From: Isoetes taiwanensis
Taxonomy: Eukaryota > Streptophyta > Lycopodiopsida > Isoetales > Isoetaceae
Assembly: GCA_021234155.1 (NCBI GenBank)
Contig: JAJEKV010000005.1
Span: forward strand, 19,084,089 to 19,148,088
Length of the DNA: 64,000 nt
Direction: 5' to 3'
The position numbers and the translations under genes are program-made. Position 1 is the stretch's first letter. Each line of letters begins with the position of its first letter. Below the pieces are notes generated by a model. It was not told the DNA's origin. It saw only the letters and a list, made by a program, of their open reading frames with translations, and did not search any database. Shown piece after piece: positions 32,843 through 43,058 of the stretch.

Positions 32843-35800
32843 ATGATCAGAATGTACTCTAATGTGCATGCAGCTAGAGTACCTAGAAACCTTGATGAAC
32901 ACAGGCAGCGAGAACAACAACGCATTCCTCGGCCAAGGCGCTTCCAACCGAGGAATTTGCGCCAGACCAAGCTGTAACACCGAGGAGGAGCTATCCCAAA
33001 TCGATCCGACATCCACGACATAAGGGCATTGCTAGGGGCAGCAAAGAATAGGAGGACAGATCAAAATGTGCCCTTGCCGGAAACGCCACCGGGCCGAACA
33101 AAGGCAACGGCGAAGAGAAGCAGAGGGAGAAGATCTCCTAGCTCGGGATCCTCAAGCTCCAGCCGGATACGCACTCTAAGATCGGAAGAGCAGAAGAAGA
33201 GGCACGAGGTCGCCGGCAGGATCCAAACCGTGACAGGGACAGATCACAGACTGATTATCAGAAGAAAGTTGACTCCGCCCTTAGTAATGTGTGGAAAGCC
33301 AGAAAGTTAGAGCAGTTTTCAGGAGAAAACAGATCCGGAATGGAAGCAGAGGCGTGGCTGGATGAGATGAGTGAGTATGGCAACGCCTATGGCATGAAAG
33401 ATAAAGACAAAGGCAGGGTAGCAACAGCAAATCTCAAGGGTGCAGCTAGAATTTGGTGGAAGGGGTATGCCAAAGCACATGGGCTGAGCAGGGACAGTTG
33501 CAAGTTCAGAAAGTTCGCCAAGGCATTCAAACATCATTATGTACCAAGAGAACATAAGTGCAACATGATGCAGCAGTTCTATAGGTTGCAACAGGGCAAC
33601 AAATCAGTCCAGAAATACACGGAGGAATTCATGAGACTAAGGCTTTATGTGCCAAAGTTGAGTGAAAAGCATGCGGTGGAAGGCTATATTGAAGGCTTGA
33701 ACGATGAGATCCGCAAGCTTGTAAGGGCAATAAACCCAAAGTCCAGGTCGAGGCGAAGCAAAAGGCCATAAGTTTGCAAGGAACAGTCCACAAGAGCGGG
33801 CATCAAGGCAGCAATATTTCCGGGATAAGGGGAAGAGCTGGGGGCTATAGCCCAAGGGCGGCAAGCCCAGTAGCTAGCAAGACGCAGTACAATTCAAATT
33901 ATGGGAAGCAAGGCAACACAAGTAGTGGCAAGCAGGAAAAGAAACAGGTAAGCTTCAAGGAGCAAGGAGCCAAGTCTAACTACTCCCAAGCGGTGAGGCA
34001 ATTTCTGCAGTCCATTCCCAAGGAAAAGAAGCAGGAATGTATAGAGAAGCAGCTGTGTTTCAGATGCTTCCAGCCAGGGCATAGGACCAACAACTGCCCC
34101 CTGATTATGAATGCGGCATTGGCAGAGCTGGGATGGGAGACACCATCGGACGCAGACGACGACGAAGCACGGGATTACATCCATGGTGAGTGTCACATCT
34201 TTGCAGCTATTGATACAGGGAATGCAGAAAGTCAATATAAGGTGATCTCAACGACCGGAAAAGCCCAAGAGAAATCCTTTATAGTATTGATAGACTCTGG
34301 AAGCAGTCATAATTTTGCATCCCCTAGGATGGTAAGCATGTTGAAGTTAAAGCCGTTAAAGTCCAAGCCCAGGCCAGTGGTGTTAGCCAATGGAGCAATT
34401 AGGCATACAGCGGGGAAGAGAATAAACTTCAATGTAGACTTGCCAGGTGTTAATGTTGCATTGGGAGCGGAAGTCATGAATATAGGCAAGTATGATCTCA
34501 TTATTGGAATGGAATATCTTGGACCCGCCAGGAGCAATCATCGATTGTGGGAAACGTAAGGTGACCTTAACAACGCCGAGAGGGCAAAGTCATCGAAATC
34601 ACGAGGGTAAAGAAGTAACCCCAATCATGCAATGCATGAGTAGTGAAAAATTGCTTAAGTGCATAAGAAAGCGGCCAGGTGGCCTATCTCCTTAAGCTTG
34701 AGCTCCAAGACCGGAGCCGGGAGGGAGATAAAGAGATCAAAGAATCTAGCAAGCTTCCCGGGCCAATAGCAAAGTTGATCGAGGAATTTCACGACTTGTT
34801 CCCCGATGAGATTAGCGACTTCCAGCCCTATAGAGGAGTCGAGTGTGAAATAGCACTTGAACACGGGACTAAGCCTACAAGCAAGGCACCTTATAGGATG
34901 TCAACCGAGGAGTTGACAGAGTTAAAAAAGATTGCAAGAATTGCTAGACCTAGGGTTCATAAGACCTAGTGTCTCCCCGTTCGGAGCCCCTATTCTCTTT
35001 GTGAAGAAGAAGGATGGGAGCCTTAGGATGTGCATTGATTACCGCCAGTTAAATAAGCACACCATCAAAAATAAGTATGCCTTGCCTAGGTCAGATGACT
35101 TAATGGATCAGTTGCAGGGAGCAAAGATCTTCTCCAAAATAGATCTCAGATCAGGATATCACCAGATTAGGATCAAGGAGGAAGACATTCATAAGGCAAG
35201 GCGTTCAGGACAAGATATGGGCACTATGAGTTCACAGTTATGCCCTTTGGATTGTCTAATGCACCAGCAACATTCATGAGGTTAATGAACGACGTCTTCT
35301 GCGAATTTCTAGATTCCTTCATCATAGTCTTCTTCGACGATATCTTGGTTTACAGTAAGTCTGTGGAGGAGCACGCCCAACACTTGAGGAAGGTGCTTGA
35401 AAAGTTAAGAAGGCATCAACTCTTTATGGTTATCGGTGCCGCGAACGGAAAGAGTGGAGTACTTGGGGCGCGTGATCACGTGTAAGGCATTTCCACGCAC
35501 CCCGCGAAGATAGAAGCCGCGGATCGGCTGGCGGCACCAAAGAATACGCGATGAAGTCGGGGAGCTTCCTAGGGCTAGCGGGCTATTATAGAAGATTTGT
35601 CAAGAATTTTGCCAAGGTAGCGCCATTAATCGGATCTCACAAAAGGTGGGAAGATAAAAGATTGAGCAGCCCATTGGCAAAACAAGGCCCAGAAAGCATT
35701 TGAGACGCTAAAGGAAGCTTTGACGACGGCGCCAGTATTGGTCTTGCCAGATCCGACCAAAGATAAGCTTGTAGCAACAGATGCTAGCGGGATAGCAACA

Positions 35801-37701
35801 GCGCAAATCCTCATGCGCAGAGGAAAGAGTAGTGGCCTATGATTCCAAGAAGTTGAACGACGCCGAAAGCAAATACCCAACGCGATGATCAGGAGCTCCC
35901 GGCTATAGTAAGGGCTTTAAGAATTTGGAGGCATTATTTATTGGGAAGAAAATTCGGTTAGACACGGATCATCAAAGCCTCCAATATATATTTACTTCAA
36001 AAGCCGCTCCTTAATTTGAGGCAAAGGAGATGGATGGAATTCTTGGAAGAATATGACTTTGAGATAAGTTATAAGCCGGGGAAGCTCAATGTGGTTGCGG
36101 ATGCCCTTTCCGGGAAGCCATTGGCAACCGAATTCATTGTAACGCCATATCAACACTTGTAAGTGAGTTTGGCAAGAAGATTGAGGAAACATTGCCGGCC
36201 GGACCTCGATTTCAAGGAAGTTTGAGCGAGCCTTTCCAAAGAGGCCGGGGACCGACAAGGAAAGGGAGATGTTCAGCACTACAAGAAGGAAGGGAACTTG
36301 CTATATTATAAAAACAAATTGTGTGTACCAAAATCTTCATAAGTTAGAAAGCTTATTTTGAATGATACACACAATAGTCCCATAGCGAGGGCATGCGGGG
36401 TTAATGAAGACATATTTCAAGATTAGAAGCGGTTATTATTGGCCCGGCATGAAGAAGGAAATAGCAAGATATATTAGAGAGTGCCAGATATGCCAGCAGA
36501 CAAAGGCGGAACAGCTCCGGATCCCAGGTGCCTTGGAACCATTGCCCGTGCCAAATGCTAAGTGGGAGGTGATAAGTATGGATTTTATTACAGGACTCCC
36601 AAGAACAGCAAGGGGCAAAGATGCCTTGATGGTGGTAGTAGATAAGTTGTCAAAGATGGCACACTTTGTGCCGTGCGAGGACAACAGATCTGACATTAGA
36701 CACAAACCAACCTATTTGTTAAGGAGATTTTTAGGCTCCATGGCATGCCAAGGGAGATAATCTCGGATAGAGACTCAAGTTTATGAGTGCCTTTTGGCGG
36801 GACCTATTTACCACCATCCGGACGAAGCTTTTCGATGAGCACGGCATATCATCCCCAAGCGGATGGTCGGGCGGAGAGGACAAACGGGATCATCGAAGAT
36901 ATGTTAAGAAGCTATGTATGGAACAAGCAATCCAAGTGGGATGATCTCATCTACCTAGTAGAGTTTGCCTACAACAGCACCAAGCAGAAGTCATCGCAGA
37001 TGAGTCCTTTTATGATTAATTACGGGTATCAGTGTCTTACCCCAGATACTTGGCACAACCCTGTGTCCAAGGTGGAAGTCTCCCAGCCAGATGCTTTTCA
37101 GAAATGCAAGACTTGGTGGAGGAAGTGAGAGGATATCTCCTTGCAAAGAAGAAAAAAGAAAAAGCATCGCGACAAGCATAGGACGGTAAGAGAATTTGAA
37201 GTGGGAGACAAAGTGTGGTTGAAGATCAAAGTCAAGCAGGCCAAGCTCCGCATCGGCAATTGCAAGAAGCTTGCTCCAAGATGGGCTGGACCCTTCAGAA
37301 TAGAGAAGAGAGTAGGTAACCAATCCTACAAGTTGGACTTGCCAGCACATCTTAAGATACATAAGGTTTTCCACGTAAGTTTGCTAAAGAGGCACACCCC
37401 AAACCCCGAGGAAGTATTGGAGACAAATGAGTTTTTAGAAATGACGGACGAGCATATTGAAATCGTTCCGGAAGTCCTTCTTAATAGATCTTATAAGAAG
37501 ACAAGAAGGTCAAAATTCCTCCAATACCTTGTGAAGTGGAAGCACTTACCAGTGGAAGACGCTACGTGGGTACTTGAGTCAGATCTTAAGAAACAGTACC
37601 CCGAGTTTATGGAGCAATGCAAGGGTCAGCTCGTCACCGAAGTAGTCGACATCGGCATCCAAGAAATCGGCTCAGGCATGTCGATTTGGGTTTGGATTTA
37701 A
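32843..37701 (+). pseudogene. Gag-pol polyprotein with chromodomain, body B
   Basis: The most complete gag. 33289-33770 has the retrotransposon gag core (WLDEMSEYGNAYGMKDKDKG, WWKGYAKAHG, HHYVPREHKCNMM). The zinc knuckle is at 34056-34097 and the protease LIDSGSSHNF at about 34289, in the same frame. [22 protein letters not shown] from 35031, [11 protein letters not shown] from about 35331. RNase H: TDAS near 35780, degraded. Integrase zinc finger and MDFITGLPRTARGKD at 36404-36640. Chromodomain 37477-37635 (RRSKFLQYLVKWKHLPVEDA, then TWVLESDLKKQYPEF) in an open frame of 186 codons to the stop at 37699-37701, which also contains the SH3-like GPF segment. A chromodomain steers integration to particular chromatin by binding modified histone tails. 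Frame breaks remain at 34530, 34930, 35200, 35480 and 36140, among others. Confidence 0.9.
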
Positions 37702-38496
37702 GCATGTGTAGCTAAGGTTAATCTACGCATGCAGCCTATGCTAGGCATGGGTTGCATGCGTTGTTACCGATGATGAGACCACTACGGTGCTCTCTAGGGC
37801 GTGGTGTAATGTCAATGTAGGCATGACCGCGTTTCCGCTTGTTTGAGTGGAAGGCAGATTAGAAGTCTACTTCTGTCCCACGGAAGTAGACGACCTCGAG
37901 AGAAAGGAGGTCATTGAGAGATGCATTGATAGGAAAAGCACCTTTAGCCCCATATATGCTTTGATAGGAGGAATCTATCCTTCCGCCCCATATCTGGGAA
38001 GGATATCCTCCACGCTGGGCAACTAGAGGTGTAGGCATGAGCGGCATATAGGCATATAGGCGCTGTCTCTTCGGCCAGGATGGGAGAAACATAATCTTCC
38101 TATGCCGAAGAGATATGCCTTGCATCCATATAATTGTATTTAATGGGTGGTTCCCTTACAACCAACCCTTATAATAATAATTAAATATGTACTAACGTAG
38201 CGTACATCCTGCAGGCAACTAGAAGAACCGAAGCGCGGGGAGGGTAACGCGCTACAAGAACTCAAGCGATAGTTTTGCCATAATGTGTTGTGAGGAGGCG
38301 ACGGGAAGTTTTTAGTTAAAACCGTAAAGTTATAATTGATGTCAATTTTGTTTATAGTCGAGTATGAAGTAGAGGACGGAAGAGCCTCTCACCATAGTAC
38401 AATTACAGTAAACTATAAATATTACCTGAGGTGATTAATATAATATGGATATGTAAGTGTTGTAATTGCAGGATATGCAGGTACCCAAGGTGGGGC
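37702..38496 (+). other. 3' non-coding region of body B, truncated before the polypurine tract
   Basis: Collinear with 22880-23655 of A until GGTACCCAAGGTGG, then it changes abruptly to unrelated DNA at about 38497. Polypurine tract and 3' LTR of B are missing. Confidence 0.85.
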
Positions 38497-39300
38497 ACAC
38501 TGACCCCGAATTTTGGTCCACAGTTGTTTTTTACTTGTACGGAAGTGTTTTTTACTTGTCCAAAAGTCCACGTGGCCCGTTTATCCGGATTTGCACAAAG
38601 AGACAGTGGTTTTTTGGAAAAAAATCCCACGGTGGTTTTTCTGGCACTTTTTTGTTTTTTTGTCAACGTGTCCTTTTTTTTTCCTTTGTTGTTTTCTTGA
38701 ACTTTTTCGACGTGTAGTTTTTTTTTACTTACTTTGTTTTTAAGGAGCCACAGCGTTGTTTATCTTCAAAAACACATGTAGGTTTAAATATTAGTACGTG
38801 AAAAACCGAAAAAAATAGTTATTTTTTCCTTTTCAATATGTGTTGTTTTGTGATCTCCACTTGTGTTGTTTTGTTTTCTCCACTTGTAGTTTTTTAAAGT
38901 CGACATTGTTTTCCCAAAAAAGGATATGTAATTTTCAAGAAATTCATATGTATTATTTTAAAAATAATTGTTGTTTTCAAATGTTTCCAATTTTCTATGT
39001 GTTGATATCTTGTCTCCATATGTAGTTTTTAAGAGGTGCCTTTGTTTTCCATTATTGTTTTCCTCATGAAAATATAGGTAATTTAAAAAAAAATCTACAA
39101 TGGTCTTTTGAGAAAAAAATTCGTATATTGTTTTTACACAATATGGTATGTAGTTACTAAAGTTATTTTTAAATAAAAAAGCATTATTATGACATATAAA
39201 AAAAATTAAATGTTGTTTTTAATATGTCTAACCAATTATGTAATGACACGTGGCATATATTGTAAAAAAAATTAAAAAAAAATCCAGTATTCACTAGAAT
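38497..39300. repeat. T-rich degenerate repeat region
   Basis: Irregular repeats of words such as TTTTTTACTTGT, CTCCACTTGTAGTTTTT and TTGTTTTC, spaced about 35-45 bp, strongly T-rich on the plus strand. No coding region; open frames are low complexity. Confidence 0.5.
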
Positions 39301-40440
39301 CTAGAAGGCAATATAATCATATTTTATTTTAAACATGACATCAGCCATCATTTTATTATTCTTTCTTGTTTATTCAATTTAAGCCTATCCAGCTAAGAAT
39401 TGAACCCATGTTTTAGAGGCCAAATTTCAATAATTATTGTTGTGAAAAACAATCAGAAGTTACAATCAAATTTATTATTGCAATAGAAGTTACATCGAAA
39501 TTTAACAGAGTTCTGAGATCAAAATTTTAACACGGTGATGGATGGTCGAGTAGCGATGACGAGCTATATATGAAACCCCAGAGCATATAGGAGTTCTGTT
39601 AATTCTCGAGCTATCTTGAGCGGCGTTTCTATACGCCAAGAACAGAAATGACGATATGATCAAACTTCAAATTCTTTATTCGTGCAAAAAATACTTGACA
39701 CAGTTCAAATATTTGGATATTTGTGTCCTGAACTGAAGACAGGTAAAACAAGTACAATCTAAAATATTTGTAATCAAGGCGACCTCGTACTCCAGATTTG
39801 GATATCCTTGCATATCATCAAAGTAGCTTGCCGAGAGAGAAACTTGTTAGATTGAATTGCTTCTTGCATACCATCATCATGGGCTTAGGATTAGGCGGTG
39901 ACACTCCCCTTTACGGATCGACAGCTGCAACGATAAGATGATGATGGTAAGAACTTTTAGCTCACAAATCCGGTAAGAATCGCCTGTGGTTGATAAGCTG
40001 AAACCCTAAACAGCAGTTATTTGTAACTAAACAGCAGTTATTTGTAATCAGATGGTAAGAATCCCCGTTATACCGCGAAAGGCGGATGCTCAATGAATTC
40101 TCTTACCTCATCCAGCCCCAAATCGGTTGTTTCCAATAATATTCCCTTTCGAAATACTGAATCCGGCTTCGGAACTAGCGAGTATTCATGGGCGCCAAAA
40201 GCATACTCTACTCCATGTGCCGCTTGGGCAGAGCGCCATTGCGGATTTGGTATCGCCATAATAGCGCAGGCATTTTTCTGGAGGGAACAAGGAGCGGCCG
40301 AATACAGATGTCTGCCAGGCAGGAGCTACAAGGTCGCATTTCTGCATGCGGCATATGGCCTGGTCGAATCCAGGGAGGCCGGCCAGTGACCAGGGGACTG
40401 GATCTGTGGTCGGATCACCACTAAAGCAGGGCAGCATGCA
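39301..40440. other. No gene seen
   Basis: AT-rich to mixed DNA. A short duplicated phrase (AAACAGCAGTTATTTGTAA) lies at 40010-40048. Nothing else is supported. Confidence 0.4.
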
Positions 40441-40442
40441 CA

Positions 40443-40560
40443 AGGTGCATGCCGAAAAGCGCCATAGCCATTCGAAGGCGCATGTTGAAAGGCGCCATAG
40501 CCATTCGAAGGTGCATGTTGGAAGGCGCCATGTTGGAAGGCGCCATAGCCATTCGAGGGA
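40443..40560. repeat. Minisatellite with GGCGCCATAGCCATTCGAAG units
   Basis: Four to five units of about 33-36 bp made of GGCGCCATAGCCATTCGA plus GGTGCATGTTGGAA, one of them shortened to GGCGCCATGTTGGAA. Confidence 0.8.
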
Positions 40561-41097
40561 AAGGAAAAACACAAGGCGGCAGGGAGGGAAAGGAAAAACA
40601 CAAGTCGCAGTGTTAATCTCAGGCAACCAATGAAATTACAAGACATGGATCGACATCTTAGCCATTGATCTCACCGCCAATCTCCACCGTCAATTCTAAG
40701 GGCCAATCGAGAATAGGGACGGAGATCAACATCTATGCCATCCATCTAAGCCATTGGTTAAACCTTCGCTTGGATGCATATTTAAACTCAAAAAAATACT
40801 AGGAAATTGTTTTAAAATGTCCCATATTTCTTGATACTTATGAAAATGCCAGGAACGTCAAACCGGATGACGAGCAAAAGCGATGGAGGCGGACGAAGTT
40901 CTAGAGTATGTCCGAACGACCTTGATGCAACAAAAGCGGAGGGATTACTCCATACTCCTCCAATGAATTGACATTATTAAAAACTTTATAGGCGAGAAGC
41001 GGCATCACTCGTTCATTTAACTTGTAGAGATTGCCCGGAAACCTCTATGTGTTGGCATCTTTTTCAATTGAAACTGACAGCGGACCAATTTCTAAGA

Positions 41098-41360
41098 TCA
41101 AGAATTATCATCTACAATGATAATCCTCTTCAAATCTCCATTATGTTTTGATAAAATCCTTGATGCCGCCCTCTGAACAAGTGTTCTTGAACAATCTGCA
41201 GGAAATAAATTCACAAGGATCAACTTCATTATATTGCAAACATTCGTGTTTAACCGCTCTGCAACGGTGAACAAGATAATTTCATAAATGTTTATCATAT
41301 TTTGCAGAAATTGGTGCAGGTCAGGCCTATTCCACATTACAAACTTCACTTTGGAACTGA
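41098..41360 (-). pseudogene. Possible NIF/FCP1-like (CTD-phosphatase) fragment
   Basis: The minus strand encodes FVMWNRPDLHQFLQNMINIY then EIILFT, followed after a possible 70-bp intron (donor in ACC-GTTGC, acceptor CTGCAG at 41196) by SRTLVQRAASRILSKHNGDL and KRIIIVDDNS. Tim50/SCP-type phosphatases have V-x-x-RPG/H-x-x-x-FL, FEIVIFTA and LGRDLxRxIIVDNSP in this order. The catalytic DxDxT segment, expected upstream, is not visible. If the call is right this is a captured or stranded two-exon fragment, and the family's middle segment is incomplete. A chance resemblance cannot be excluded. Confidence 0.4.
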
Positions 41361-41655
41361 ATCATATGAATTAATATGGAAGTCGAATAATAACAAATGA
41401 AGCTCGTGCACATTTATTTCTGAAGGCATAAAATGCAAATTTGACTGGTGTGGAAGTAGACAATCATTAGTCGTTTTGAACATGATCTTGCATAGTATAT
41501 CACTTAGAGGGGCGGTGTTGGCCTTTAAGACGGACCCTTAACACCTTCCGGAAAGTAGTTTGTCTCAAATGTCCTCTCCATATGGTCCCGCAAGCGAATG
41601 AGCATCTCCCTTAATCCATAAATTGGCTCTTCTAATAGACTCGAGAACATCGACT

Positions 41656-42930
41656 TAGGTGGCATGTTGGAGCCTGGGTGGCATGTTTGAGCCACCTAGG
41701 CATGTTGGAGCCTTGGTGGTGCGTTGGAGCCTAGGTGGCATGTTGGAGCCTAGGTGGCATGCTTGAGCCTAGGTGGCATGTTGGAGCCAGCGTGGCATGT
41801 TTGAGGCACCTTGGCATCTTAGGTGGCATGTTGGAGCCTAGGTGGCATGTTGGAGCCCTTGTGGCATGTTTGAGCCACCTTGGAATGTTTGAGCCAACTA
41901 GCTAGCATGTTGGAACCCATGTGGCATGTTTGGGCCACCTTGGCACGTTAGAGCCTAGGTGGCATGTTGGAGCCAACGTGGCATGTTTGAGCCACCTTGG
42001 CATATTTGGGCCTAGGTGGCATGTTGGAGCCTAGGTGGCAAGTTGGAGACTATGTGGCATGTTGGAGCCTAGGTGGCATGTTGAGACTAGGTGGCATGTT
42101 GGAAACTAGGTGGCATGTTTGACCACCTTGGCATGTTTTAGCCTAGGTGGCATGTTGGAGCCCACGGGGCATGTTTGAGCATGTTGGAACCTAGGTGGCA
42201 TTTTTGAGCCACCTTGGCATGTTTTAGCCTAGGTGGCATGTTGGAGCCTACGTGGCATGTTTGAGCCACCTTGGCATGTCTAAGCCTAGGTGGCATGTTG
42301 GAGTCTAGGTGTCGTGTTGGAGCCTAGGTGGCATGTTGGAGTCTAGGTGGCGTGTTTGAGCAATCTTGGGATGTTTGAGCCACCTTGTCATGTTGGAGCC
42401 TAGGTGGCATGTTGGAGCCCACGTGGCATGTTTGAGCCACCTTGGCATATTTGGGCCTAGGTGGCATGTTGGAGCCTAGATGGCACGTTGGACACTATGT
42501 GGCATGTTGGAGCCTAGGTGGCATGTTCGAGACTATGTGGCATGTTGGAGACTAGGTGGCATGTTGGCCTAGGTGGCCTTGGGATGTTTGAGCCTAGGTA
42601 GAGTCTTTGGGGCCCGCGTGACATGTTTGAGCCACCTTGGCATGTTGATGGCATGTTGAAACCCGTGTGGCATATTGGAGCCATCTTGGCATGTTTGAGC
42701 CACCTTGGCATGTTGGATCCTAGGTGGCATGTTGGAGCCCACGTGGCATGTTTGAGCCACCTTGGAATGTTTAAGGCTAGGTGGCATATTGGAGACTATG
42801 TGGCATGTTGGAGACTAGGTGGCATGTGTGAGCCTAGGTGGCATGTTGGAGCCTAGGTGGCATGTTGGAGCCTACGGCATGTTTGAGCCACGTTGGCATG
42901 TTAGGTGGCATGTTGAAGCCCATGTGGCAC
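41656..42930. repeat. Large 19-bp minisatellite (GGCATGTTGGAGCCTAGGT)
   Basis: About 1.27 kb of near-tandem units: GGCATGTTGGAGCCTAGGT alternates with variants GGCATGTTTGAGCCACCTT and GGCATGTTGGAGCCCACGT. The variants form an approximate higher-order pattern (for example near 41950-42050 and 42400-42500). The same units form the array at 1041-1400. All open frames over it are repeat by-products. Confidence 0.95.
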
Positions 42931-43058
42931 TCCAAGTGGTGACATGGCATGCCAAGAAAGCAAGGCCAAGTTTTGACTAGGCCAAAAATGAAAAGATGCC
43001 CATCTCTGGTCTTTTTATTGGGTGATGTTGGCAAATTTTGGATGACATGGCTAGATGG

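Noticed and set aside
38513-38743. Phe/Cys-rich frames in the T-rich region
   Set aside because: Low-complexity translation of poly-T stretches.
40186-40626. Open frames across the GGCGCCATAGCC minisatellite on both strands
   Set aside because: Overlapping frames on both strands arise from the repeat period; no protein-like sequence outside the repeat.
41196-41214. 19-bp intron in the NIF-like fragment
   Set aside because: Too short to be spliced; a 70-bp intron with the same acceptor is preferred.
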